From assembly GCA_900539775.1 (NCBI GenBank), contig UQDL01000001.1:332929-396928 (forward strand): 64,000 bases of DNA, read 5' to 3'. Each line of letters opens with the position of its first letter. Positions within the stretch are counted from its first letter, which is position 1. The position numbers and the translations under genes were made by a program. The DNA is from an uncultured Anaerotruncus sp. Lineage in GTDB: Bacteria; Bacillota; Clostridia; Oscillospirales; Acutalibacteraceae. This document shows positions 17,346 through 25,099 of this stretch, one piece after another. The notes beneath the pieces were generated by a model. That model searched no databases. It saw nothing but the letters and a program-made list of their open reading frames with translations, and was not told the origin of the DNA.

Positions 17346-18149
17346 ATGAAATGTGATTCTTGCGGCGCACCGGTTGAAAACGGAAAATGCACCTATTGCG
17401 GCAAGGAATTTGCTCAGCCTCAAAGCAGTCTGAAAACACCTCCCGCGCAGCCGAACGGCGGGTCTTATTATCGGCAGACGCCGAATTTCGGGCAAGGCGG
17501 TTATGTGCCTCGGCCGCCCGTGCAGCAGGCACCGCCGAAGAAAAAGCAAAGCTTTTGGTCAAAAACGGGCACGGTCGTTTTTATGCTTATATTCTTCCCG
17601 CTTATCGGCGTTTGCCTTATGTGGGGATATAAAAAATTTAATTTGGCGGCAAGAATCGTAGTCAGTGCCGTTATCGTGTTTGTGCACATCGGAATTTTTG
17701 CGGGCGGCAGTGCGGCGTCTTCCTCCGAAGCGGAAAATGCCGCTTCTTCCTCTGTGTCAAGTTCTGTTTCGGCGGAGGAACAAGAAAAATCGCAGGGTCA
17801 AATAGGCAATTATATATGCACGGTTAAATCCGCCGAAAAGTGCAAAGATTGGAACGGTGAAAACGCCGTAAAAATCACCTATTCCTTTACGAATAATTCA
17901 TCGGATGCCGAAAGCTTTGATTTGGCGCTTCAGGACGAAGCTTATCAAAACGGAGTGGAGCTTGAAAGCACCTTTACCGAAGACGATTTGGATGATATGG
18001 GGCTTGAAGCCAAGGTTAAGCCCGACTCAAGTAACGAGGTTTCAAAGGTGTATGCCCTGCGCGATGATTCCACAGATGTGGAAATCGAAATCAGTGAGTT
18101 TGCCTCCTTCGGCTCGGATAAGTTGAATTATACGGTTGAATTGGATTAA
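17346..18149 (+). CDS. Zinc-ribbon membrane protein with DUF5067-like C-terminal domain
   Basis: 267 residues. An N-terminal zinc ribbon (CDSCGAPVENGKCTYCG, four Cys) is followed by a Pro/Gln-rich linker (about 25-75), two hydrophobic helices (about 76-96 and 101-120), a Ser-rich spacer and a C-terminal beta-rich domain like DUF5067/DUF4352 extracellular immunoglobulin-type folds. The ribbon would be cytoplasmic, next to the band-7 protein, and the beta domain outside. The gene is 14 bases after the band-7 gene with AAAGGAG, so the two are co-expressed and probably one complex. Confidence 0.82.
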   Translation: MKCDSCGAPVENGKCTYCGKEFAQPQSSLKTPPAQPNGGSYYRQTPNFGQGGYVPRPPVQQAPPKKKQSFWSKTGTVVFMLIFFPLIGVCLMWGYKKFNLAARIVVSAVIVFVHIGIFAGGSAASSSEAENAASSSVSSSVSAEEQEKSQGQIGNYICTVKSAEKCKDWNGENAVKITYSFTNNSSDAESFDLALQDEAYQNGVELESTFTEDDLDDMGLEAKVKPDSSNEVSKVYALRDDSTDVEIEISEFASFGSDKLNYTVELD

Positions 18150-18170
18150 GCGGGAAAAATACAGCTTGAA

Positions 18171-18204
18171 ATAAAAAAGGAACGGCTCAGCCGTTCCTTT
18201 TTTG
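18171..18204 (+). terminator. Terminator of the band-7 operon
   Basis: AAAAAAGGAACGGC pairs perfectly with GCCGTTCCTTTTTT around TCA. Confidence 0.92.
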
Positions 18205-18229
18205 TGTTAATGTGTAGCAGACTAAAAAA

Positions 18230-18600
18230 ATTAAGCCTTCTCCCGCGTCGAAACAAACTCCGTGCCGATGCAATTTGCTTTGCAAATCACAAAAAGCACT
18301 GCGATTGTTTCTCATTTCCCCAAAATGCTAAAGCATTTCGGGGACCCCTCTATTCAGCCTGAATGGCGCTATTGTATAAAATAAAACGCCTTCGTCCTCG
18401 GAGGGGTGAATGCGAGGAACGAGCAGACGGATGAAGGGGAGTTTCAGCAACGCTCTTGTATATAATAGTGCAGTTTAAATATAGCCCCTCATCAGTCAGC
18501 TGCGCTGACTGATTCTTTATGGAGTATACCTCAATCCTCGAAAGCTTTTTCCTTTAACAATATCCTTTGTGCGGCGCAAAGGCAATGCACAAATTCAAAG
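18230..18600. repeat. Gene-free block with palindromes, possible interspersed repeat element
   Basis: No gene. Three inverted repeats: CCCCAAAATGCT/AGCATTTCGGGG at 18317-18343, CCTTCGTC/GATGAAGG at about 18392-18437, and ATCAGTCAGC/GCTGACTGAT at 18491-18513 (perfect 10-bp arms). Stretches such as GAGGAACGAG and CCCCTCATCAGTCAGC have the look of intergenic repeats seen in gut Clostridia genomes. That comparison is from memory, so the repeat nature is unproven. A further hairpin, AAACGGCTT/AAGCCGTTT, is at 18613-18634. Confidence 0.45.
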
Positions 18601-18650
18601 AAAAATTTGTAAAAACGGCTTGGCAAAGCCGTTTCTGCCTTGTTTTATGA

Positions 18651-18679
18651 TTGACAAATTAAATTTTTGGTATTAAAAT
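18651..18679 (+). promoter_or_regulatory. Promoter for ilvA-ridA
   Basis: TTGACA, a 17-base spacer, TAAAAT. The start codon is about 40 bases downstream. No T-box or attenuator is seen. Confidence 0.8.
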
Positions 18680-18720
18680 GTTTTAATATATTATTGAAAA
18701 GAAAAGGCTGTGTTTTATAT

Positions 18721-19920
18721 ATGATTACGCTTGACAGAGTTTATACGGCTTCCCGTGTGCTTAAAGAAGTTATCAGAGAAACCGATATGATTTATGCTCC
18801 CAATCTTCGCAAGGGCACCAAAGTTTATTTAAAAACAGAAAATTTGCAGGTTACCGGTTCGTTTAAGATAAGAGGCTCATATTTTAAAATCAGCCAGCTT
18901 ACGGATGAGGAAAAATCACACGGTGTTATTGCCGCTTCGGCAGGAAATCATGCGCAGGGCGTTGCGCTTGCCGCCACAAAAAGCGGAATAAAAAGCCTTA
19001 TCTGCCTGCCGGCAGGCGCCCCTATTTCCAAAGTTGAGGCAACGAAACGCTTCGGTGCAGAGGTTTGCATGGTTGAGGGCGTGTTTGATGATGCTTATAA
19101 CAAGGCGCTTGAGCTCAGAGATGAAAAGGGCTACAGCTTTATTCATCCTTTTAACGACCCCGATGTTATTGCAGGCCAGGGCACAATCGGCCTTGAAATT
19201 ATGGAGCAGCTTCCGAATGCAGATGTTGTTGTTGTGCCGATCGGCGGCGGCGGCCTCATTGCGGGCGTTGCCTTTGCAATAAAGCAAATCAATCCCAAAT
19301 GCCTTGTTTACGGCGTTCAGGCGCAGGGTGCTCCGTCTATGCAGCAATCGGTAAACGACGGTAAAATAGAAACACTTGAAAAAGTGCAAACTATTGCAGA
19401 CGGCATTGCCGTTAAAACTCCGGGCGATCTTACCTTTGAATTGGTTAATAAATATGTGGACGGCATTGTAACGGTTTCCGATGATGAAATCGCACTTGCA
19501 ATTCTTACTTTGCTTGAGCAACAAAAGCTTATTGCAGAGGGTGCCGGCGCAGTTCCCGTTGCGGCGGTTCTTGCCGGTAAAATTCCGGATATAGACGGCA
19601 AAAATGTTTGCTGCCTTGTTTCGGGCGGCAATATTGATGTTACCATTCTTTCAAGAGTTATCGAAAGGGGCCTTAAGATGAGCGGCAGAACAGCCCACAT
19701 CACAATTGCTCTTTCAGATAAGCCGGGCCAGCTTTCCGGCGTTTCAAAGATTATTGCGGAAACCGGCGCAAATGTAACAAGCATAAATTACGACAGCACA
19801 GATCTTGATATGAACATCACGGATTGCTATTTGAAGATTACCGTGGAAACAAGAGATTATGCTCACATAGTTGCAATTAAACAGGCTCTTAAAGATGCAG
19901 GCTTTGAGGTTTGCGATTAA
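18721..19920 (+). CDS. ilvA: Threonine ammonia-lyase
   Basis: PLP enzyme that deaminates threonine to 2-oxobutanoate through a reactive enamine. 399 residues: a catalytic domain of about 320 with the PLP lysine at Lys49 (TGSFKIRGS) and the glycine loop IGGGGLIAG, then a single ACT regulatory domain (about 328-399). This one-ACT form is typical of the TdcB-like or Clostridial enzymes rather than E. coli IlvA, which has two. The ATG at 18721 has only a weak ribosome site (AAAGG at distance 13). ridA follows after 37 bases. Confidence 0.93.
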   Translation: MITLDRVYTASRVLKEVIRETDMIYAPNLRKGTKVYLKTENLQVTGSFKIRGSYFKISQLTDEEKSHGVIAASAGNHAQGVALAATKSGIKSLICLPAGAPISKVEATKRFGAEVCMVEGVFDDAYNKALELRDEKGYSFIHPFNDPDVIAGQGTIGLEIMEQLPNADVVVVPIGGGGLIAGVAFAIKQINPKCLVYGVQAQGAPSMQQSVNDGKIETLEKVQTIADGIAVKTPGDLTFELVNKYVDGIVTVSDDEIALAILTLLEQQKLIAEGAGAVPVAAVLAGKIPDIDGKNVCCLVSGGNIDVTILSRVIERGLKMSGRTAHITIALSDKPGQLSGVSKIIAETGANVTSINYDSTDLDMNITDCYLKITVETRDYAHIVAIKQALKDAGFEVCD

Positions 19921-19957
19921 AAGCCGAATAAATAAAGCCAAGAAAGGAATTTGAATT

Positions 19958-20329
19958 ATGGAATATGTTTCAACAAATAATGCCCCGGGCGCAATCGGCC
20001 CTTACAGCCAGGCGGTTAAGGCAAACGGCTTGCTTTTCACAAGCGGCCAAATTGCAATAAATCCTGCCACAGGAAATGTGGAGGCGCAAACAATAGAGGA
20101 GCAAACAGAGCAGGTTTGCAAAAATCTGAAGGCAGTTTGCGAAGCGGCAGGCACAAGCCTTGATAAGGCGGTTAAAACGGTTTGCTTCCTTGCGGATATA
20201 AATGATTTTGCCGCTTTTAATGAGGTTTACGGCAAATATTTCACCGCAAAGCCGGCAAGAAGCTGCGTTGCGGTTAAAGCTCTTCCGAAAAATGTGCTTT
20301 GCGAGGTTGAGGTTATAGCAGAGCTTTGA
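19958..20329 (+). CDS. ridA: Enamine/imine deaminase RidA (YjgF family)
   Basis: Hydrolyses the enamine or imine released by PLP enzymes such as IlvA before it can damage other enzymes. 123 residues with GPYSQAVKANGLLFTSGQI and the catalytic-type Arg101 in KPARSCVAVKALP. A trimer in the family. Sits in one operon with ilvA, matching its known role. The start has AAAGGA. Confidence 0.95.
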   Translation: MEYVSTNNAPGAIGPYSQAVKANGLLFTSGQIAINPATGNVEAQTIEEQTEQVCKNLKAVCEAAGTSLDKAVKTVCFLADINDFAAFNEVYGKYFTAKPARSCVAVKALPKNVLCEVEVIAEL

Positions 20330-20347
20330 TTTTTTTAATGTGAATAT

Positions 20348-20395
20348 AGGCACACCCGCTTGCCGCATTGCGGCTTTTGGGGTGTGCTTTTTTTG
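20348..20395 (+). terminator. Terminator of ilvA-ridA
   Basis: GGCACACCC pairs with GGGTGTGCT, with a GCCGCATTGCGGC hairpin inside the loop, followed by seven T. Confidence 0.88.
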
Positions 20396-20571
20396 CGCTT
20401 TTTCGGCTTTTGAGCTGCCGAGAGCCAAGCTTTTTGCAGAAAATAAAGATGCTGAAAATTCGGCAAAATAAAACACGGCGCATCGGGATGCACTCAGTAA
20501 AAAACTTGGTTTAAGCTTTTTGAGTTTTGCCCGTTGCACCGTGCATTGCATGATTAAATTTTGATTTGCAT

Positions 20572-21102
20572 TTATTCGGAAATGGAGCGATACACCTTTT
20601 TGTAAAGAGTGTGGCGGATTTTTTCAAATTCATCCTTTTCGATTGCTCCGCCCGTTGTCATTATCATAAGCGGCAGCGGCTCTCTGTCTTCGCCGAGAGG
20701 CGGCTGCATATACGGAAAATGATTAAGCGTAAAGCCGTTTCGCTCGTAAAAGCCTATTCGGCGCTTTGCGATTTCCGTTTCCGGCGGTTCAACCTCAAGG
20801 CAAAATCTGTTTTGCTCGTTTTCCAAAAGCTCTGCCAGCATTTTTGCACCAAGGCCGTTTCCTCTTTTGTTTCTGCAAACGGCAAAGTGCTCGCCGTATG
20901 TGAAATCTTCAAACCTCCAAAGGCTTATGAAAGCAGCGGTTTTTAATTCGTTTTCTGCGTCTCTTATTCCCCAAACCTCATATTCGGGCACGGAAAAAAG
21001 CGCTCTTTGGCCGCTTTTAACTCTGTATTCATCTGTGGGAAAGCTTTTTTCTATAAGCTCAAAAATACCCTCAAAATCATTTTTGTTTAACTTAGTAAGC
21101 AT
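20572..21102 (-). CDS. GNAT family N-acetyltransferase
   Basis: 176 residues with the acetyl-CoA binding loop RNKRGNGLGAKML (Q/RxxGxG/A type) and the GFYERNGF C-terminal strand. The substrate is unknown. The ATG at 21102 has AAGGGA six bases upstream. It follows the alpha-galactosidase gene by 24 bases and is the last gene of a four-gene minus array that starts with the NUDIX gene; the co-location does not reveal a shared pathway. Confidence 0.88.
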   Translation of the reverse strand: MLTKLNKNDFEGIFELIEKSFPTDEYRVKSGQRALFSVPEYEVWGIRDAENELKTAAFISLWRFEDFTYGEHFAVCRNKRGNGLGAKMLAELLENEQNRFCLEVEPPETEIAKRRIGFYERNGFTLNHFPYMQPPLGEDREPLPLMIMTTGGAIEKDEFEKIRHTLYKKVYRSISE

Positions 21103-21126
21103 TTTTAGTCCCTTTTCGGGCAAGCC

Positions 21127-22857
21127 TTACTGCTTGCTGATTCTGTAAATTCTGCATCCGTGCTTTTGAAGTGATGCGGAAATCATTTTGGTGTTGAAGC
21201 GTTCGTCACTCCAAAGCTCGTGCACTTGGTAAGAGCCTGCCGGGCTGAAGTTAAGATATTCGTCTGCCACGGTTTCGGAAATGTCTATGGAAACACCTTT
21301 AACCTGAGATGTTTTATTGTAAAGGCAAAGTGCAATGTCGCCGTTTGCAAGCGGCCTTGCAAGAATATCTATTCCGTGAATGGTTTTCAGCTTCTTGGCT
21401 GCCTTGCCGAGCGGGTCTTGGTCAATAAGAATAAGGCTCTTGTTCGTAACGGTTTTTAAAATCGGATTTTCCGGGTTTGGCTCGCCGTCGGTGCCCAAAA
21501 GCAGCCTCAAATCATTGCCAAGCACAAGCGGCGCCGCCATCATGCACCAAAGGCTGAAGTGGGTTCTGTTTTCCTCGTCTGTAAGCTTGCCGTTGCCAAC
21601 CTCAAGCATATCGGGGTCGTTCCAGGCGCCGTGTGCCGAATGAGCATAAAGCTTGATATTGCGAAGATAAATCATATGAATGCTGTACCATTTCGGCATA
21701 ATATCCGGTGTTGTGCGCCACATATTGCCTGCCGCAAAGCCCCAGTTCCAGGGATATGCAAGACCCCATTCGCAAATTGAAAAGGTGATGGGCTTTTCTT
21801 TAAGCCCCGTTTCAAATGCCACCTTTTTTGTGGCGGCTTTAAGGGCGCTGCCCATTCTTTTGTATTGGATATAAGAGCTGTCTGCTCTTGTTTTAACAGG
21901 GTTTCTGAGCACAATTTCGTTTTCGCCGGCACGCAGGCGGATTATAAGCTGCGCTCTGCCCGTTGGGCTTGATGCGTTTGTGCTTGGGAAAAACACCTCG
22001 TGCACGGTGCCGTTAACAACCACCTGCAAATACTCTTCGTTTCTTGTGAACTGCTTGTGGATAAGCAGGGTTAAAACATAAGCGCCGGCCGTGTTGATAA
22101 CGGGGCGAAAGATTGCCGTGCCTGCGCCGTGGTTTAAAAGGCCTATTCCTTTGCCTGTAGGCAGCTTTTTAACCTGCAAAACTCTTGCTCTTCCGGTAAA
22201 CTCGGCATTTTCGGGATAAAGGGTAAGCTCTGCCTTTTTGCCCGGCTCGCTGATTTCAAGAGCTTCAACAACCGGTGCCGCACCGCTGATTATTTTGTGG
22301 TGGCAGAAATCGTATTTGAAAAATTCGCAGCCCCATTCCGCAATCGTTTGTGCGTCAAGCGTTTCTCTGCCAAGGCTTGCCGGCAAATCCTCGCAGGTGA
22401 GTGTGCCGTTTGAGGAATAAAGTCCAACTTTCATTCCCATTTGGTTTATTTTGTAAATCAGGCTCTTAATGCCGGATGGGAATTTTTCCAAATCGCCCTG
22501 AAGTCTGCCGTTTTCATCTCTCATAGAGCTTTGCCAGCAGTCGTCAAGGTTAATATAGCGATAGCCCGCATCAAGCAAGCCCGTTTTTTTCATGGCTGCC
22601 GCCGTGTCTAAAATCAAATCCTCGCTTATATTTTGGCGGAAGGTGTTCCAGCTGCTCCAGCCCATTGGGGGAGTCGGTGAAGTCTCTGCCGAATAAGGCT
22701 CTTCATTTTCAACATCCATTGTTATTTTTGTTGGCTTTGTAATCTTTTCAAGTGCGCAAATAGGGCATTTGCCGCCTAAACGATAAACAATGAACCAAAC
22801 AACAAAGGCAATTATCGCCGCAATTAAAATAATTAAAAGTGCTATTAAAAATCCCAT
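21127..22857 (-). CDS. Membrane-anchored GH27 alpha-galactosidase with an inserted beta domain
   Basis: Removes terminal alpha-linked galactose. 576 residues. One N-terminal membrane segment (2-25) is followed by RLGGKCPIC. A GH27 barrel starts at PPMGWSSWN (63-71), with the nucleophile Asp183 in KYDFC and the acid/base Asp in WNDPDML (412-418). Between these, about residues 195-335 form a beta-rich insertion not found in ordinary GH27 enzymes; it resembles a carbohydrate-binding module. A C-terminal beta domain follows. The positive residues after the membrane helix suggest that the enzyme may face the cytoplasm (positive-inside rule), which is inference. The ATG at 22857 has AGGAGG. Products could enter the GalT pathway. 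Confidence 0.92.
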   Translation of the reverse strand: MGFLIALLIILIAAIIAFVVWFIVYRLGGKCPICALEKITKPTKITMDVENEEPYSAETSPTPPMGWSSWNTFRQNISEDLILDTAAAMKKTGLLDAGYRYINLDDCWQSSMRDENGRLQGDLEKFPSGIKSLIYKINQMGMKVGLYSSNGTLTCEDLPASLGRETLDAQTIAEWGCEFFKYDFCHHKIISGAAPVVEALEISEPGKKAELTLYPENAEFTGRARVLQVKKLPTGKGIGLLNHGAGTAIFRPVINTAGAYVLTLLIHKQFTRNEEYLQVVVNGTVHEVFFPSTNASSPTGRAQLIIRLRAGENEIVLRNPVKTRADSSYIQYKRMGSALKAATKKVAFETGLKEKPITFSICEWGLAYPWNWGFAAGNMWRTTPDIMPKWYSIHMIYLRNIKLYAHSAHGAWNDPDMLEVGNGKLTDEENRTHFSLWCMMAAPLVLGNDLRLLLGTDGEPNPENPILKTVTNKSLILIDQDPLGKAAKKLKTIHGIDILARPLANGDIALCLYNKTSQVKGVSIDISETVADEYLNFSPAGSYQVHELWSDERFNTKMISASLQKHGCRIYRISKQ

Positions 22858-22915
22858 AAAATTTACCTCCTGCCGCATCTGCGGCGTATTTTATATGTTA
22901 AAGGGCTTAATCTGC

Positions 22916-24091
22916 TTAAAGCAAGCCGATTTCCCTGTAGTATTCAAGCTCCGCCTTTGCGGCAGCCGTGTTTTCGCTGCTGCCAACTTCCTTTGCAAGC
23001 TTCATCATCTCGCTTCGCCTGCAAAAAAGATTTCTGAAAAAGCGAATTGCCCAAGCAAGCGGTGTTAAATAACGCCTGCCTTTTAAAAAACGAATGTATG
23101 AAAGAGAGCACATTTCTTCATAGCTCGGAAAAAGCAACGCAAGCTTTGCCGAAAAAGTGCCCTTTGCCGAGCCTTTGGCAAGCTTTGTGCGCTCCACCAC
23201 CACGGCCTTGTTTCTGCCAACATTGCCGAAGGCTCCGTGCGATGCAATGAAGTCCTCCGTTTGCCGAATATTGTATTCGCATTCTGCGCCGCAACCAAAC
23301 CACTTTTTGCAAATCGCAAGAATGATTTGAGAAAATTTGCCAAGCCCCATTTCCTCAAAATCCGCCGATGCGGCTGCAAGATCTATTCCGCCCGCATTAA
23401 GCATAACTGCCAAATCAAGCACCATTTTTATGCCTGCTCCGCAGTTGCCGAAATGGTGAGCCAAATGCGCAAGGATATATTCAAAATGATATTGCGGCAA
23501 AAGCCTGCCCTCACAGCCGTTGAATTCCGCCTTTTGAATTGCATTTTCAAAAAATTCATCTGCCGTGCTGTTGCCGATTTTGCCGTTTATAAGCGATGTG
23601 TGTATCTCTGCAATCACACCGCCTTTTGTATAAACCCATTCTCCGCTGCCGCAAACCGTGTTTTCAAAGCCGTTTGCGCAAAGCAGCGCCTTAACCTTTT
23701 TTTCCGTGCCCTTTTCAACAAGCAAATCAATGTCGCCCATTGTTCTTGCTTCGGGGTCGGGATAAAGCTCTCGCAGCACGGCGCCTTTAAACGGCACAAA
23801 CTTAATGCCGTTTTTTGCAAGCAAAGCCTTTATTTCGCCGAAAATCTGCATTTGCATATTATTTATGTAAACAGAATCAAGAAACGCTCCCTGATATTCC
23901 GCAAAAAGATTTTCATTTATCTCATTTGCGTTTTCGGCGCCGGAAATTGCGCAAAAAACAGGGCACGCAAGATTATGAATTTTTGCCGTTGCAAAAAGCT
24001 GCCTGAAATCCGTGTCTGCCTGTAATATTATTTTTTCGCCGCTTATGTATGCGGCAAGAAGCGATATAAGATATTCCTGCTCTTTCGTCAT
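22916..24091 (-). CDS. Nucleotidyltransferase-fold protein (PF14907-like)
   Basis: 391 residues. The centre carries FVPFKGAVLRELYPDPEART followed by MGDIDLLV, the signature of the uncharacterised nucleotidyltransferase family NTP_transf_5, whose members occur in polysaccharide and natural product loci. The two acidic residues of DID would hold the metal. HFEYILAHLAHHF is a conserved helical motif of the same family. Substrate unknown. Lies between the NUDIX gene (24-base gap) and the alpha-galactosidase gene (58-base gap). Confidence 0.82.
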   Translation of the reverse strand: MTKEQEYLISLLAAYISGEKIILQADTDFRQLFATAKIHNLACPVFCAISGAENANEINENLFAEYQGAFLDSVYINNMQMQIFGEIKALLAKNGIKFVPFKGAVLRELYPDPEARTMGDIDLLVEKGTEKKVKALLCANGFENTVCGSGEWVYTKGGVIAEIHTSLINGKIGNSTADEFFENAIQKAEFNGCEGRLLPQYHFEYILAHLAHHFGNCGAGIKMVLDLAVMLNAGGIDLAAASADFEEMGLGKFSQIILAICKKWFGCGAECEYNIRQTEDFIASHGAFGNVGRNKAVVVERTKLAKGSAKGTFSAKLALLFPSYEEMCSLSYIRFLKGRRYLTPLAWAIRFFRNLFCRRSEMMKLAKEVGSSENTAAAKAELEYYREIGLL

Positions 24092-24115
24092 TCGCAGCGC
24101 AGTCCTTTCGGGCGG

Positions 24116-24835
24116 CTAAATATAGTTGTGGCTGTTTAAGAATTCGTGTGCCGCCGTGATAATGCTTTTGTCGTTTTCAAATTTAAGAATGCTTAAAGCT
24201 CTGTCGTAGGTAAGCCAAATATAGTCCTCAATTTCCTCCGGCTGAATGGAGGTTGAACTGTCTGTTGTGGTGCCGACAAAAATGGAAACCTGCTTTTCGA
24301 TTTTGTTTTGAATTTTGTATTTTGAAATGCTTTCAAAGCCGTCAATTATGCGCACATGGATTCCGGTTTCCTCAAGCACCTCTCTGATTGCGGTTTGCTT
24401 TTTGGTTTCTCCGGGTTCAATGTGCCCTTTGGGAAATCCCCAATGCGCAGAGCGTTTGTTTTTTATCAGCAAATAGCGCACTTCGCCCTTGATGTCTCTG
24501 TACACCACAGCGCCGCAGCTGCTTTCGTACAAACACTCAAGCTTGTAATTGGGAAAATCTTTTTCAACATCTATGTGCTTTTTGATGTCGTTCACTATAA
24601 ATCTTGTGCTCTTGGGAGCTGTTATAAGAATTTGCTTTCCGCCGGCCTTCGGGTTAAGAGTTGCAATCACTCTTCCGTCAAAATTACGAACGGGATGGTC
24701 TATTCCCAAAACAAATGAATAAATCTCATCTGCATTGTAAACCGAGCCGTAGTTGAGCGGAAACACAAACCGAGTGCCGGCACGAATGGATCCGATGGGA
24801 TCTGTTATCTTGATTCGGACATATTTTCCGAGCAT
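24116..24835 (-). CDS. NUDIX hydrolase with an inorganic-pyrophosphatase-like N-terminal domain
   Basis: 239 residues. Residues about 110-239 are a NUDIX domain with an intact box GHIEPGETKKQTAIREVLEETG and an Ap4A-hydrolase-like WGFPKGH lead. Residues 1-100 align by eye with small soluble inorganic pyrophosphatases of Clostridia: DPIGSIRAGTRFVFPLNYGS, then FVLGIDHPVRNFDGRVIATL. The pyrophosphatase D-G-D-x-x-D metal motif is shortened and largely lost, so this half is probably a binding domain. The ATG at 24835 has GGTGG upstream. Likely cleaves a dinucleoside polyphosphate or related nucleotide. Confidence 0.82.
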   Translation of the reverse strand: MLGKYVRIKITDPIGSIRAGTRFVFPLNYGSVYNADEIYSFVLGIDHPVRNFDGRVIATLNPKAGGKQILITAPKSTRFIVNDIKKHIDVEKDFPNYKLECLYESSCGAVVYRDIKGEVRYLLIKNKRSAHWGFPKGHIEPGETKKQTAIREVLEETGIHVRIIDGFESISKYKIQNKIEKQVSIFVGTTTDSSTSIQPEEIEDYIWLTYDRALSILKFENDKSIITAAHEFLNSHNYI

Positions 24836-24981
24836 TTTTTCACCACCGTGTAAAATATTAAACATGGTTCTATTATACTAAAATATAAATAAATATACAA
24901 GTGCGAATATTAAATTATGTTTTCGGCGGCAAATCGGCACTTGTTTCGTCTGTGTTTGTGAGTAACTTTGTCGTTTTGGGA

Positions 24982-25019
24982 TTAAAAAAAGCGGCGCAGC
25001 GTTAAACTGCGTCGCTTAA
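24982..25019 (-). terminator. Terminator of the DUF975 gene
   Basis: AAGCGACGCAG pairs with CTGCGCCGCTT around GTTTAACG, then TTTTTTT on the minus strand. The remaining gap (24836-24981) holds only the AT-rich promoter region of the NUDIX gene. Confidence 0.82.
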
Positions 25020-25099
25020 TTCTATGTGTGTGGCAGGCAAAAATCGAACTGCTGTTTAAAGCATTCAATTTATGTGTTTGCCTTGTTAAAAGCCGGCCG

